Made by a program: the position numbers and the translations under genes. Of a stretch of DNA of 64,000 nt, positions 16,616-24,844 are shown piece by piece. Below the pieces are notes generated by a model. It ran no database searches. It saw nothing but the letters and a program-made list of their open reading frames with translations, and was not told where the DNA came from. How positions within the stretch are numbered: the first letter of the stretch is position 1; every line of letters starts with the position of its first letter. The DNA is from an uncultured Clostridia bacterium. Its GTDB lineage: Bacteria; Bacillota; Clostridia; TANB77; CAG-508. Location of the stretch: positions 1 to 64,000 of the forward strand of contig CAKOWZ010000001.1 in NCBI GenBank assembly GCA_934129745.1. The letters run 5' to 3'.

Positions 16616-18898
16616 ATGGATAAGGTTGAAAATAAGGTAAATAAGAATTTTGAAAATAAGGTGAATAAGAGTTTTGAAAATAATGCAAATAAAGATTTCG
16701 AAAATAGGGATACAAGTGGAGATACAAAGGTATTTAAGATAATAAAAAAAGAAGATATTGAAAAAGAAAAGGCAAGACAGTTACAAAATAAACAGGCAAA
16801 AATGAAGGAAAACGAAAAAATAAATGGTAAAAATGGAGAGAGTAGGGAATATAGAAATCAAATATTGGTGAAAAATGAAAATAATAGTAATAAAATAAAA
16901 AGAGAAATACAAAATGAAAATATTATTAATAAATTAAATAGTAATACTGTAAATATGGATAATGTAAACAATTCAAAGAATGCAATAATAAGTGAGAATA
17001 ATATAAAAAAACAAAGGGCTGAAATAACGAGTGAAAATAATATAAAAAAGCAGAAGGCTGAAATAGCAGGTGAAAATATTATAAAAAAACAAAGAACTGA
17101 GATAATAAATGATAATAATATGAAAAAGCAGAAACCTGAAGTAACACATCAAAATATTGGCAATAAATCAAATGGTGAAGTAGAAATTTCGAATGGTGTG
17201 AAAAAATCAAAAATTGTAACAACAGATGAAAATAATAGCAAAAAAATAAAAAATGTAATATCAAATGAAAATAGTATTGAGCAATCAAAAAAAGCAATAG
17301 CAAATGAAAATAATATTAATCAATTAAATAATGAAAAAAACAATGAAAATAAATTAATTGTTCAAAAAAATGATTTAAAAATAAAAAATAAAAATAATTT
17401 AAAAAATGAAAAACGTGTAAATAATAAAACAGATGATAACAAAAAATATCAAGCAAAAAATAATAAAAAAGATGGTTTAATTATTATTTTAGTATTAATA
17501 ATTACAATCCTTGTAATAGTAGTATTTTCAACTATTTTTGGAATAATTAATATGAACAGTAATAAAATTGTAAAGGGAGTAAAATCAAACCAAATTGAGC
17601 TTGCTGATTTAACAAAAGAGGAAGCAGTTGAAAAATTAAATAGTATATTAAATAATAATGAAAAAAATGTTGTTGTTGTAAAACGTGGTGATGTAAAAAA
17701 AGAAATCAAATTAGATGATATTAATGGGAAATTTGATGTTGAGGATGTAGTAAATAAGGCATATAATTTAGGCAGAGAAAATGATATTGTTAAAGATAAT
17801 TATAATACTATTTTAATAATAATAAAAGGTGAAAATTTAGTTGCAAATTTTAGTTATGATGATGAACTTCTTACTAAAAAAATAAATGAATTGTGTTTAG
17901 AAATACCTGATTTGGCAACTGATTCATCATATATAATAGAAGACAATAAATTAATTATAAAAAATAGTAAAAGTGGTGTTGCAATAAAAACAGATGAATT
18001 TAAACAAGAATTAATAAATGCATTTTCTGGAAATATAAAAGAATTTGAATTACCTGTAGAACATATTGAAAAAAAGAAAATAGATATTGAGGCAATACAT
18101 AATGAAATATATAAAGAGGCTGTAAATGCGTATTATACAACAAATCCATTTAAAGTATATAAAGAAGAATATGGAAGAGATTTTGCAATAACATTAGATC
18201 AAGCTAAAAAATTACTAAATGAAGATAAAATCGAATATGAAATTCAATTAAAAAATATAAAACCTAGTATCACTGTTGCAGACTTAGATTCAGGTGCTTT
18301 TCCAAATGTGTTATCAACATTTACTACAAATTATGGAACTGGTGATGCTAACAGAAATGCAAATATTGCACTTGCTGCAAAAAGTATAAATAGTACAGTA
18401 GTAATGCCTGGAGAAGTTTTTTCATATAATGATTTAATTGGGGAATGTTCAACTAAAACAGGTTATAAAACAGCTACAATTTACTTAAATGGAAAATTGT
18501 CAACAGGTGTTGGAGGAGGAATTTGCCAAGTATCAACTACATTATATAATGCTGTTTTAAGGGCAAATTTAGAAATTGTACAAAGAAGAAATCATTCATT
18601 AGGAGTTACATATGTTCCTGCAGGTCAAGATGCAATGGTAAATATTGGAACATCTGATTTTAAATTTAAAAATAATAGAGAATACCCAATTAAAGTTGTT
18701 GCATATGTTGGAACAGGAAGCATTACATGTCAAATTCAAGGACTAAAACAAGATCCAGAATATGAAGTAAAATTAGAATCAAAAACAATTGAATCAACAG
18801 AAACTAAATATAAAGTTGAAACATATAAAGTACTTTATTTAAATGGAAAAGTTGTTTCAAGAACATGGCTTTCAACTGATACGTATAAACGTCATTAA
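16616..18898 (+). CDS. VanW-family membrane protein with long repetitive cytoplasmic region
   Basis: 760 aa. Residues 1-280 are a low-complexity Asn/Lys/Glu-rich region predicted cytoplasmic, including four 13-residue repeats of the pattern SENNIKKQRAEIT (residues 126-177). A transmembrane helix spans about 286-310. Outside are PG-binding-4 (YoaR-like) repeats (about 330-550) and a VanW domain (about 565-700) with FTTNYG, MPGEVFSYNDLIG and GVGGGICQVSTTLYNA. The C-terminal tail resembles a short G5-like strand. VanW proteins are cell-wall associated and of unknown chemistry. GGAGTAGGGT precedes ATG 16616. The M14 peptidase follows 19 nt later, so the two probably form an operon acting on peptidoglycan. 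Confidence 0.88.
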   Translation: MDKVENKVNKNFENKVNKSFENNANKDFENRDTSGDTKVFKIIKKEDIEKEKARQLQNKQAKMKENEKINGKNGESREYRNQILVKNENNSNKIKREIQNENIINKLNSNTVNMDNVNNSKNAIISENNIKKQRAEITSENNIKKQKAEIAGENIIKKQRTEIINDNNMKKQKPEVTHQNIGNKSNGEVEISNGVKKSKIVTTDENNSKKIKNVISNENSIEQSKKAIANENNINQLNNEKNNENKLIVQKNDLKIKNKNNLKNEKRVNNKTDDNKKYQAKNNKKDGLIIILVLIITILVIVVFSTIFGIINMNSNKIVKGVKSNQIELADLTKEEAVEKLNSILNNNEKNVVVVKRGDVKKEIKLDDINGKFDVEDVVNKAYNLGRENDIVKDNYNTILIIIKGENLVANFSYDDELLTKKINELCLEIPDLATDSSYIIEDNKLIIKNSKSGVAIKTDEFKQELINAFSGNIKEFELPVEHIEKKKIDIEAIHNEIYKEAVNAYYTTNPFKVYKEEYGRDFAITLDQAKKLLNEDKIEYEIQLKNIKPSITVADLDSGAFPNVLSTFTTNYGTGDANRNANIALAAKSINSTVVMPGEVFSYNDLIGECSTKTGYKTATIYLNGKLSTGVGGGICQVSTTLYNAVLRANLEIVQRRNHSLGVTYVPAGQDAMVNIGTSDFKFKNNREYPIKVVAYVGTGSITCQIQGLKQDPEYEVKLESKTIESTETKYKVETYKVLYLNGKVVSRTWLSTDTYKRH

Positions 18899-18917
18899 TG
18901 TGAAAAGGAGAATATTG

Positions 18918-19991
18918 ATGGAAAGTTTTTATAGTTATCAGAAATTAAAAAATGATTTATACAATATGAAAAAAGAATTTCCATTTTTAGAAATTGGAAG
19001 TATTGGAAAAAGTGTGTTAGGAAAAGAAATTCTATATATAAAAATTGGAGTTGGTAAGAAAAAAATATTTTATAGTGGTGCATATCATGCAAATGAATGG
19101 ATAACATCTCCGTTATTGGTAAAATTTGCAAAAGAATATGCTTTAAGATATGTGAAAAATATAAAAATGCTAAATGTAAATTCTAGACAGTTATTTGAAA
19201 ATACATGTTTATATATAGTACCAATGGTAAATCCTGATGGTGTAGATTTAGTAAATTATGGATTAGAAAAATTTATTAATAATATGGAAAAAAATAATGA
19301 TGTAGAAAAAAATGATAATGAAGAAAACGATTGTAATAAAGGAAAAAACGAAGAGTTATTCACAGTTTTAGAAGAAAATGTGGATAACTCTTCTTTAAAA
19401 CTGGGGATAATTGAAAAACTGAGTAGAATTGAAATAAAGAGAAAAATTGAAAAGGTCAAAAAAATTGCAAAAAATTATCCGGATATTTTATTTCCAAAAG
19501 GGTGGAAAGCAAATATTGATGGCGTTGATTTAAATTTGCAATATCCAGCAGGATGGGAAAATGCAAAAAAAATAAAATTTGCACAAGGATTTGATAAACC
19601 TGCACCACGCGATTATGTTGGAAAAAAGCCATTAGAGGCCAAAGAGGCTATTGCAATTTATAATTTTACAAAAAAGCACAATTTTGAAATGGTTATTGCA
19701 TATCATACTCAGGGAAAAGAAATATATTGGAAATTTGGAGAATGCACTCCAAGAAAATCAGAGAAAATTGGAAAAAAATTTAGTGAATTTAGTGGATATA
19801 AATTGGCTGATGTTCCGTATAACTCAAGCTTTGCAGGTTATAAAGATTGGTTTATACAAGAATTTAATAAACCAGGTTATACAATAGAAGCAGGAATAGG
19901 TGAAAATCCAATTCAGATGGAACAATTTGAGGAAATTTGGAAGGATAATTTTGGAATTTTAGGTTTAGGAATTGAGGAAATTATTAATTAA
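18918..19991 (+). CDS. M14-family zinc carboxypeptidase (gamma-D-glutamyl-diaminopimelate endopeptidase I-like)
   Basis: 357 aa from MESFYSYQKL. Zinc ligands His57 and Glu60 (YHANEW) and His263 (AYHTQG), with catalytic Glu324 (TIEAGIGENP), are all present. The family cleaves peptidoglycan stem peptides or spore cortex peptides. An insert of about 65 residues (121-187), rich in Asn/Glu/Lys and then coiled-coil-like, interrupts the catalytic domain between NPDGVDLV and GVDLNLQYP. No signal peptide is visible, so it may act inside the cell or developing spore, or be exported by another route. AAAAGGAG sets the start at 18918 rather than the longer frame overlapping the VanW gene. Confidence 0.88.
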   Translation: MESFYSYQKLKNDLYNMKKEFPFLEIGSIGKSVLGKEILYIKIGVGKKKIFYSGAYHANEWITSPLLVKFAKEYALRYVKNIKMLNVNSRQLFENTCLYIVPMVNPDGVDLVNYGLEKFINNMEKNNDVEKNDNEENDCNKGKNEELFTVLEENVDNSSLKLGIIEKLSRIEIKRKIEKVKKIAKNYPDILFPKGWKANIDGVDLNLQYPAGWENAKKIKFAQGFDKPAPRDYVGKKPLEAKEAIAIYNFTKKHNFEMVIAYHTQGKEIYWKFGECTPRKSEKIGKKFSEFSGYKLADVPYNSSFAGYKDWFIQEFNKPGYTIEAGIGENPIQMEQFEEIWKDNFGILGLGIEEIIN

Positions 19992-20036
19992 TGGGAATAT
20001 AAAAAATAAAATATTTATAAAAATAAATAAAATATC

Positions 20037-20065
20037 TTGTTATATCAAAAAAATTTTGATATTAT
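20037..20065 (+). promoter_or_regulatory. Phosphoglucomutase promoter with palindromic spacer
   Basis: TTGTTA (20037-20042), 17 nt, TATTAT (20060-20065). The spacer is almost exactly the palindrome ATATCAAAA-AAA-TTTTGATAT (20042-20062), a plausible operator placed between -35 and -10. Confidence 0.6.
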
Positions 20066-20131
20066 ACAAACATAAAAAGGTTTATAGGAAACCTAATAAA
20101 AACCTAAATTTGTTTACAAGGATGGATGAAA

Positions 20132-21946
20132 ATGGAATTTATAGAGAAATACAAATATTGGGCAACTAGTGATGTATTTGATGAAAATACACATAAAGAG
20201 TTGGAATCAATAAAAAATGATGAAAATGAAATCAAAGAAAGATTTTATAAAGATTTAGAATTTGGAACTGCAGGATTAAGAGGGATAATTGGAGCAGGAA
20301 CAAACAGAATGAATAAATATACTGTAACAAAAGCAACACAAGGATTAGCAAATTATATTTTAAAAAAAGGAAAACAAGACAAAGGTGTTGTAATTGCATT
20401 TGATTCAAGAAGATTTTCACAAGAATTTAGTAGATGGGCAGCATTATGCCTAAATGCAAATGGAATAAAAACATATCGTTTTGACACATTACGTCCAACA
20501 CCTGAATTATCATTTGCAGTAAGAGAATTAGGGTGTGTTGCAGGAATTGTTGTAACAGCAAGCCATAATCCTCCTGAATATAATGGATATAAAGTTTATT
20601 GGGAAGATGGAGCACAAATTGTTCCACCAATAGATGGAGAAATAATTGCAGAAGTAAACAATATTACAGATTATTCAACAATAAAAATGATGGATTTGGA
20701 AGAAGCTATAAATAAAGGATTATACAATGTTGTTGGAGAAGAATTAGACAAAAAATATATAGGAGCATTGAAAAAATTAGTTCTTAATCCAGATGTTATA
20801 AAAAACAATGCAAAAGATTTAAAAATAGTATATACACCATTACATGGAACTGGAAATATTCCTGTTCAAACAATTTTAAAAGAATTAGGATTTGAAAATG
20901 TTTATGTTGTTCCTGAACAAGAACAACCTGATGGAGAATTTCCAACAGTAAGTTATCCAAACCCAGAAGATCCAAAAGCATTTGCACTTGCATTAAAATT
21001 AGCCAAAAAAGTTGATGCAGATATTATTTTGGCAAATGACCCTGATGCTGATAGATTAGGAGTTTGGGTTAAAGATACAAGTTGTGAAAACAGCAAAGAA
21101 AAAAATGATTCTGAAAAAACTGAAAATGAATGTTGTTGCAGTTGTGTAGAAAAAGAACCACAATATAAAATGTTTACAGGAAATATGTCAGCATTATTTA
21201 TTGCAGAATATGAATTATCACAAAAAAAAGAAAAAGGAATATTACCAAAAAACGGTGCAATGGTAACAACAGTTGTGTCATCAGATTTGACAAAAGCAAT
21301 GGCAAAAGAATATGGAATGAAATTATTTGAAGTACTAACAGGATTTAAATGGATTGGAGAAAAAATCAAACAATTTGAGCAATCTGGTGGAAAATATGAA
21401 TATGTATTTGGATTTGAAGAAAGCTTTGGATGTTTAGTTGGAACACATGCAAGAGATAAAGACGGAATTGTAGCAGTAATGGCAACATGTGAAGCAGCAG
21501 CATATTATAAATCAAAAGGAATTTCATGTTGGGAACAAATGGAAAACATATATAAAAAATACGGATATTACAAAGAAGGTCAAATTGCACTTACATTCAA
21601 AGGAATTGAAGGTGGAGAAAAAATGAAATCAATTATGGACAAATTACGTAACAACCCACCAATGGAACTAGGAGGACTAAAAGTCCTTGAGTTCAGAGAT
21701 TATCAAACAGGAGAAATTAAAGATTTTAAAAATGGAAACATGACCAAATCTGAAACAGAAATAAGAAAAACAGACTTACCAAAATCAAATGTATTATATT
21801 TCGAACTAGAAAATTCAAGTTGGTGTTGTGTACGCCCTTCAGGAACAGAACCTAAAATAAAATTTTATTGTGGAGTCTGCACCAATAGTGAAGAAGAATC
21901 TAGCAAAAAATTAGACGAATTAAAAGAAGTTTGGGGCAATATTTAA
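20132..21946 (+). CDS. Phosphoglucomutase/phosphomannomutase (alpha-D-phosphohexomutase family)
   Basis: About 604 aa. Catalytic phosphoserine Ser144 in TASHNPPEYNGYK, metal-binding DPDADR (303-308), sugar-binding GFEES (427-431) and phosphate-binding RPSGTEPKIKFY near the C-terminus are all in place. It interconverts hexose 1- and 6-phosphates and could feed the UDPGP enzyme. An unusual insert of about 30 residues after the metal loop (about 318-345) is acidic and holds CCCSC (334-338) plus Cys318. The ATG at 20132 fits AAGGATGG spacing best; an ATG two codons earlier (20126) is also possible. Confidence 0.93.
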   Translation: MEFIEKYKYWATSDVFDENTHKELESIKNDENEIKERFYKDLEFGTAGLRGIIGAGTNRMNKYTVTKATQGLANYILKKGKQDKGVVIAFDSRRFSQEFSRWAALCLNANGIKTYRFDTLRPTPELSFAVRELGCVAGIVVTASHNPPEYNGYKVYWEDGAQIVPPIDGEIIAEVNNITDYSTIKMMDLEEAINKGLYNVVGEELDKKYIGALKKLVLNPDVIKNNAKDLKIVYTPLHGTGNIPVQTILKELGFENVYVVPEQEQPDGEFPTVSYPNPEDPKAFALALKLAKKVDADIILANDPDADRLGVWVKDTSCENSKEKNDSEKTENECCCSCVEKEPQYKMFTGNMSALFIAEYELSQKKEKGILPKNGAMVTTVVSSDLTKAMAKEYGMKLFEVLTGFKWIGEKIKQFEQSGGKYEYVFGFEESFGCLVGTHARDKDGIVAVMATCEAAAYYKSKGISCWEQMENIYKKYGYYKEGQIALTFKGIEGGEKMKSIMDKLRNNPPMELGGLKVLEFRDYQTGEIKDFKNGNMTKSETEIRKTDLPKSNVLYFELENSSWCCVRPSGTEPKIKFYCGVCTNSEEESSKKLDELKEVWGNI

Positions 21947-21953
21947 AATTGGA

Positions 21954-22009
21954 CAATTGGGGACGCGTCCCTGTTGCACGCATCGTGCAATAGGGACGCG
22001 TCCCAATTG
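21954..22009. repeat. GGACGCGTCC palindrome family, copy 1
   Basis: A near-perfect hairpin of about 26 bp whose arms start and end with CAATTG and contain GGGACGCGTCCC; the loop region GTTGCACG-CATC-GTGCAAT differs from the other copies. It lies 7 bp after the phosphoglucomutase stop and may serve as a terminator. Confidence 0.85.
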
Positions 22010-22028
22010 CTCATTGCATAAAAAATAC

Positions 22029-22057
22029 TTGTTTTGGAAAAAATGTAGTGATATAAT
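22029..22057 (+). promoter_or_regulatory. Promoter of the M18 aminopeptidase
   Basis: TTGTTT (22029-22034), 17 nt, TATAAT (22052-22057), 34 nt before the ATG. Confidence 0.7.
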
Positions 22058-22091
22058 TTGAACAGAAAAATAGGAAAGGAGTTTTTGTAAT

Positions 22092-23492
22092 ATGGCAGAT
22101 GGTACAAAACTTAAGGAAAAATTGTTTAATCAAAAGAAAAATGGATGGGAAGGTTTGAGTGAGAAACAGAGAAACGAAATTTTTAATTATTGTAATGGAT
22201 ATATGGGGTTTTTAAATAAAGGAAAAACTGAGAGAGAGATTGTTAAGACATCTAGGGAGATGGCTGAAAAGGCTGGGTTTAGGGATGTGAATTCTTTTAA
22301 AACATTAAAACCTGGGGATAAGATTTATTATGTTAATAGGGATAAAAATATTTACTTAGCAGTAATTGGAAGTGAGCCTATTGAAAATGGGTTGCATATA
22401 ATTGGTGCACATGCTGATTCACCACGTTTAGATTTAAAACCAAATCCTGTTTATGAAGATGGAGGTTTTGCATATTTAAAAACACATTATTATGGTGGTA
22501 TAAAAAAATATCAATGGACAACAATTCCACTTGCAATTCATGGTGTAATTGTAAAATCTAATGGTGAGAAAATTGAAATTTGTATTGGGGAAAATGAAAT
22601 TGATCCAATATTTACAATTACAGATTTATTACCACATTTGGCTCAAGAACAAATGGAAAGAAAGCTTAAAGAAGGAGTAAAAGGTGAAGATTTGAATCTT
22701 TTGATTGGAAGTATTCCTTATGATGATTCAGATATTTCTGAAAGTGTTAAATTAAATATTTTAAATATATTAAATGAAAAATATGGAATCACAGAAATCG
22801 ATTTTTTAAGTTCAGAAATTGAGTTAGTGCCTGCATTTAAGGCTCGTACACTTGGATTTGATAATAGTATGGTTGCTGCATATGGTCAAGATGATAAAAT
22901 ATGTGTGTATACATCATTAACTGCAATATTGGAAATTGAAAATCCTAAAAACACAGCAGTATGTATGATTGTAGATAAAGAAGAAATAGGAAGTATGGGA
23001 AATACAGGAATGGAATCACATGTATTTGATACATTTATTTCTGAAATTTTAAATAAAATGGGTGTAAATAAACCAAATTTATTAGATAAAGTTTTTGTTA
23101 ATTCAAAAATGTTGTCTGCAGATGTTGATGCTGGATTTGATCCAATTTATGCAAGTGCATCTGAAAGAAATAATTCAGCATTCTTAGGTAGAGGTGTTGG
23201 TGTTAATAAATATACTGGTGCAAGAGGTAAGTCTGGAGCTTCTGATGCAAATGCTGAGTTTGTTGCTTGGGTTCGTAATTTGTTGGAGGAAAATGATATT
23301 AGATACCAAATTTCTGAATTAGGAAAAGTTGATTTAGGAGGAGGAGGAACTATAGCATACATTTTAGCTAATAAAGGAATGGATGTTATAGATTGTGGTG
23401 TTCCTGTTTTATCAATGCATGCACCTTATGAAGTTACTAGCAAATTTGATGTTTATTCTGCTTATAAAATGTATAAAGCATTTTTTGCGTAG
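22092..23492 (+). CDS. M18 family aspartyl/leucyl aminopeptidase
   Basis: 466 aa, full length for the M18 (ApeB-like) family. GAHADSPRLDLKPNP with His107 and Asp109, the DKEEIGSMG catalytic/metal loop near 295, and the C-terminal MHAPYEVTSKFDV with His443 supply the dinuclear zinc site. It is a cytosolic enzyme removing N-terminal acidic or other residues from peptides. AGGAAAGGAG is upstream of ATG 22092. Its own promoter lies between it and the palindrome copy 1. Confidence 0.94.
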   Translation: MADGTKLKEKLFNQKKNGWEGLSEKQRNEIFNYCNGYMGFLNKGKTEREIVKTSREMAEKAGFRDVNSFKTLKPGDKIYYVNRDKNIYLAVIGSEPIENGLHIIGAHADSPRLDLKPNPVYEDGGFAYLKTHYYGGIKKYQWTTIPLAIHGVIVKSNGEKIEICIGENEIDPIFTITDLLPHLAQEQMERKLKEGVKGEDLNLLIGSIPYDDSDISESVKLNILNILNEKYGITEIDFLSSEIELVPAFKARTLGFDNSMVAAYGQDDKICVYTSLTAILEIENPKNTAVCMIVDKEEIGSMGNTGMESHVFDTFISEILNKMGVNKPNLLDKVFVNSKMLSADVDAGFDPIYASASERNNSAFLGRGVGVNKYTGARGKSGASDANAEFVAWVRNLLEENDIRYQISELGKVDLGGGGTIAYILANKGMDVIDCGVPVLSMHAPYEVTSKFDVYSAYKMYKAFFA

Positions 23493-23559
23493 AAATTTTT
23501 TGAAAAAGCAATTTTGTATGAAGAAACATATGGAGAAATAATTTAAGTAATATTTTAAA

Positions 23560-23594
23560 AAGTGCATTTTGGGAGATAATCTCAAAATGCACTT
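23560..23594. other. Stem-loop after the aminopeptidase
   Basis: AAGTGCATTTTGGGAG / CTCAAAATGCACTT around an ATAAT loop. On the plus strand it is followed by A rather than T, so it is not a classic plus-strand terminator; a T tract exists only on the minus strand. It may protect the 3' end of the mRNA. Confidence 0.55.
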
Positions 23595-23675
23595 AAAAAA
23601 TGTCATGAAAATTTAATAATTGATTAATACATTACGGAAAACAAATATATAAGAAATATATATCATTTTACTACT

Positions 23676-23704
23676 TTGAAAAAATATTTAAATATATATA
23701 AAAT
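23676..23704 (+). promoter_or_regulatory. Promoter of the surface-fibre operon
   Basis: TTGAAA (23676-23681), 17 nt, TAAAAT (23699-23704). It lies about 160 nt upstream of the first TasA-like gene, with the relic at 23748-23865 in the leader. Confidence 0.65.
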
Positions 23705-23747
23705 GTATTTATAAGAATAAGTATATAAAAAAGGAAAGGTAAAAACT

Positions 23748-23865
23748 ACGAGCAAAAGATACAACAAAATAATAAAAATCAATTGCAATTGCTCTAGCTA
23801 TAATCATGAGTGTTATAGTTATTGTTTTGATTTACTCAAAAGATGAGAAGGGGGAAAAACAAAAG
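23748..23865 (+). pseudogene. Frameshifted, start-less relic of a signal-anchor N-terminus related to the giant protein
   Basis: Aligned with the giant gene start (30007), this leader has ACG-AGC where that has ATG-AGC, and after one extra A in an A-run the frame reads KSIAIALAIIMSVIVIVLIY, against KSIAIAVAILMGIVAVVFGV in the giant protein. A ribosome-binding-like AAGGAAAGGT precedes the ACG. Stop codons and the lost start make it non-functional as a separate gene; its frame runs straight into the TasA-like gene at 23866. A read error is possible but would have to explain both defects. Confidence 0.55.
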
Positions 23866-24420
23866 ATGGAAAAAAAGAAAAATAATACAGGTGTAATAGC
23901 ATTAACAGTTTTATTAGTAATAGTAACTATAGCTTCTTTAGTTGCAGCTACATATGCTTGGGCAAAATATACATCAACAACAACAGGAAACACAACAGCA
24001 GTTGTTGCAAAATGGAATGTTGCTGGTAGTTCAAAAAATTTAACATGGTCAAAAACATATACACATGTTGTTGCTCAAAGATTAGCTCCAGGAACAAGTG
24101 GAACTATTCCAGTTACATTTGGAATCAGTGACACAGAAGTTGATGTTCACTATAAAATAACATTAGTAAGTGCTGAAAACAAACCAACAAACTTAAAATT
24201 CTATACTGATTCTACTAAAAAAACACCAGTTTCTGTAGGTGGAACTGCATATGAAGGAACAATAGCTGTTAAAGGAAGTGACTTTAACGGAGCTTTATAT
24301 TGGGAATGGCCTTATGAAACAACAGGTGGAGATGCAACTGATACTGCAGAAGGAACAGCAGCAAAAACTATGAAAGTACAAATTAAAATAGATGCAAACC
24401 AAGTTCAACCAGGTGCATAA
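23866..24420 (+). CDS. TasA/camelysin-like secreted surface subunit, copy 1
   Basis: 184 aa from MEKKKNNTGVIALTVLL. A hydrophobic signal segment (about residues 8-30) ends in ATYAWAKYT, the type of site used by SipW-class signal peptidases. The mature part is Thr/Lys-rich, predicted all-beta, with LAPGTSGTIPVTFG, NKPTNLKFYTD, LYWEWPYE and a terminal VQIKIDANQVQP, a pattern shared with camelysin/TasA-like matrix proteins. It is about three-quarters identical to the gene at 25513. GAAGGGGGAAA upstream sets the start. Presumed job: structural subunit of a fibre or biofilm matrix. The family assignment rests on architecture and the neighbouring SipW-like gene, not a search. Confidence 0.75.
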   Translation: MEKKKNNTGVIALTVLLVIVTIASLVAATYAWAKYTSTTTGNTTAVVAKWNVAGSSKNLTWSKTYTHVVAQRLAPGTSGTIPVTFGISDTEVDVHYKITLVSAENKPTNLKFYTDSTKKTPVSVGGTAYEGTIAVKGSDFNGALYWEWPYETTGGDATDTAEGTAAKTMKVQIKIDANQVQPGA

Positions 24421-24439
24421 AAATAATTTGATATAAAAA

Positions 24440-24505
24440 CATGAGGGATTAGCCCTCATGAAAGAATATACAATTTCATATATTTTTTCATGAGAGCTAA
24501 TTTTG
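24440..24505 (+). promoter_or_regulatory. Two-hairpin element after TasA-like copy 1 (attenuator-like)
   Basis: Hairpin 1: CATGAGGG-ATTAG-CCCTCATG (24440-24460). Hairpin 2 (24448-24501) uses the right arm of hairpin 1 in a 23-nt stem beginning ATTAGC and ending GCTAAT, then TTTT. The two are mutually exclusive. A second copy follows the paralogous gene at 26084. The downstream 24510-24780 region contains no gene I can see. Confidence 0.65.
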
Positions 24506-24783
24506 AAAAAAAATGGTAAATAATTTGTGATAATATGTTTTAAGTGTAAAAATAAAATGTTTTTATTTTAAATTTTATATTTTGGTGTTATCAGAAATTA
24601 GTTTATCAAAAATGGAGATCTTGTTGAATTCCCTAGAGGTTTAAGCGTTTGGAAAAAAACGACAAAAACGTAATAAATAAAAAAATGAAAAATCAATCTA
24701 ATTAAAAAACACAGTATTTTCAAGGGACTCGGGAATCAAAATATTACAAAAATATTACATTTTAAGAAAATCGAAAAAAGTAC

Positions 24784-24812
24784 TTGTCAAAAGTTGTCGA
24801 AGATGTTATCCT
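24784..24812 (+). promoter_or_regulatory. Putative promoter of the signal-peptidase-like gene
   Basis: TTGTCA (24784-24789), 17 nt, TATCCT (24807-24812), 32 nt before the ATG. The spacer contains GTCGAA. Weak -10. Confidence 0.5.
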
Positions 24813-24844
24813 AAATTCAGGAGCGATACGAAAGGAAAAATGTT

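Noticed and set aside
23560..23594. Plus-strand intrinsic terminator for the M18 aminopeptidase
   Set aside because: The hairpin is followed by A residues on the plus strand, so I record it only as a stem-loop.
24600..24690. Possible cyclic-di-GMP riboswitch upstream of the signal-peptidase-like gene
   Set aside because: A few G/C-rich patches (TTCCCTAGAGG) drew attention, but the conserved core sequences and pairing of either known class are absent.
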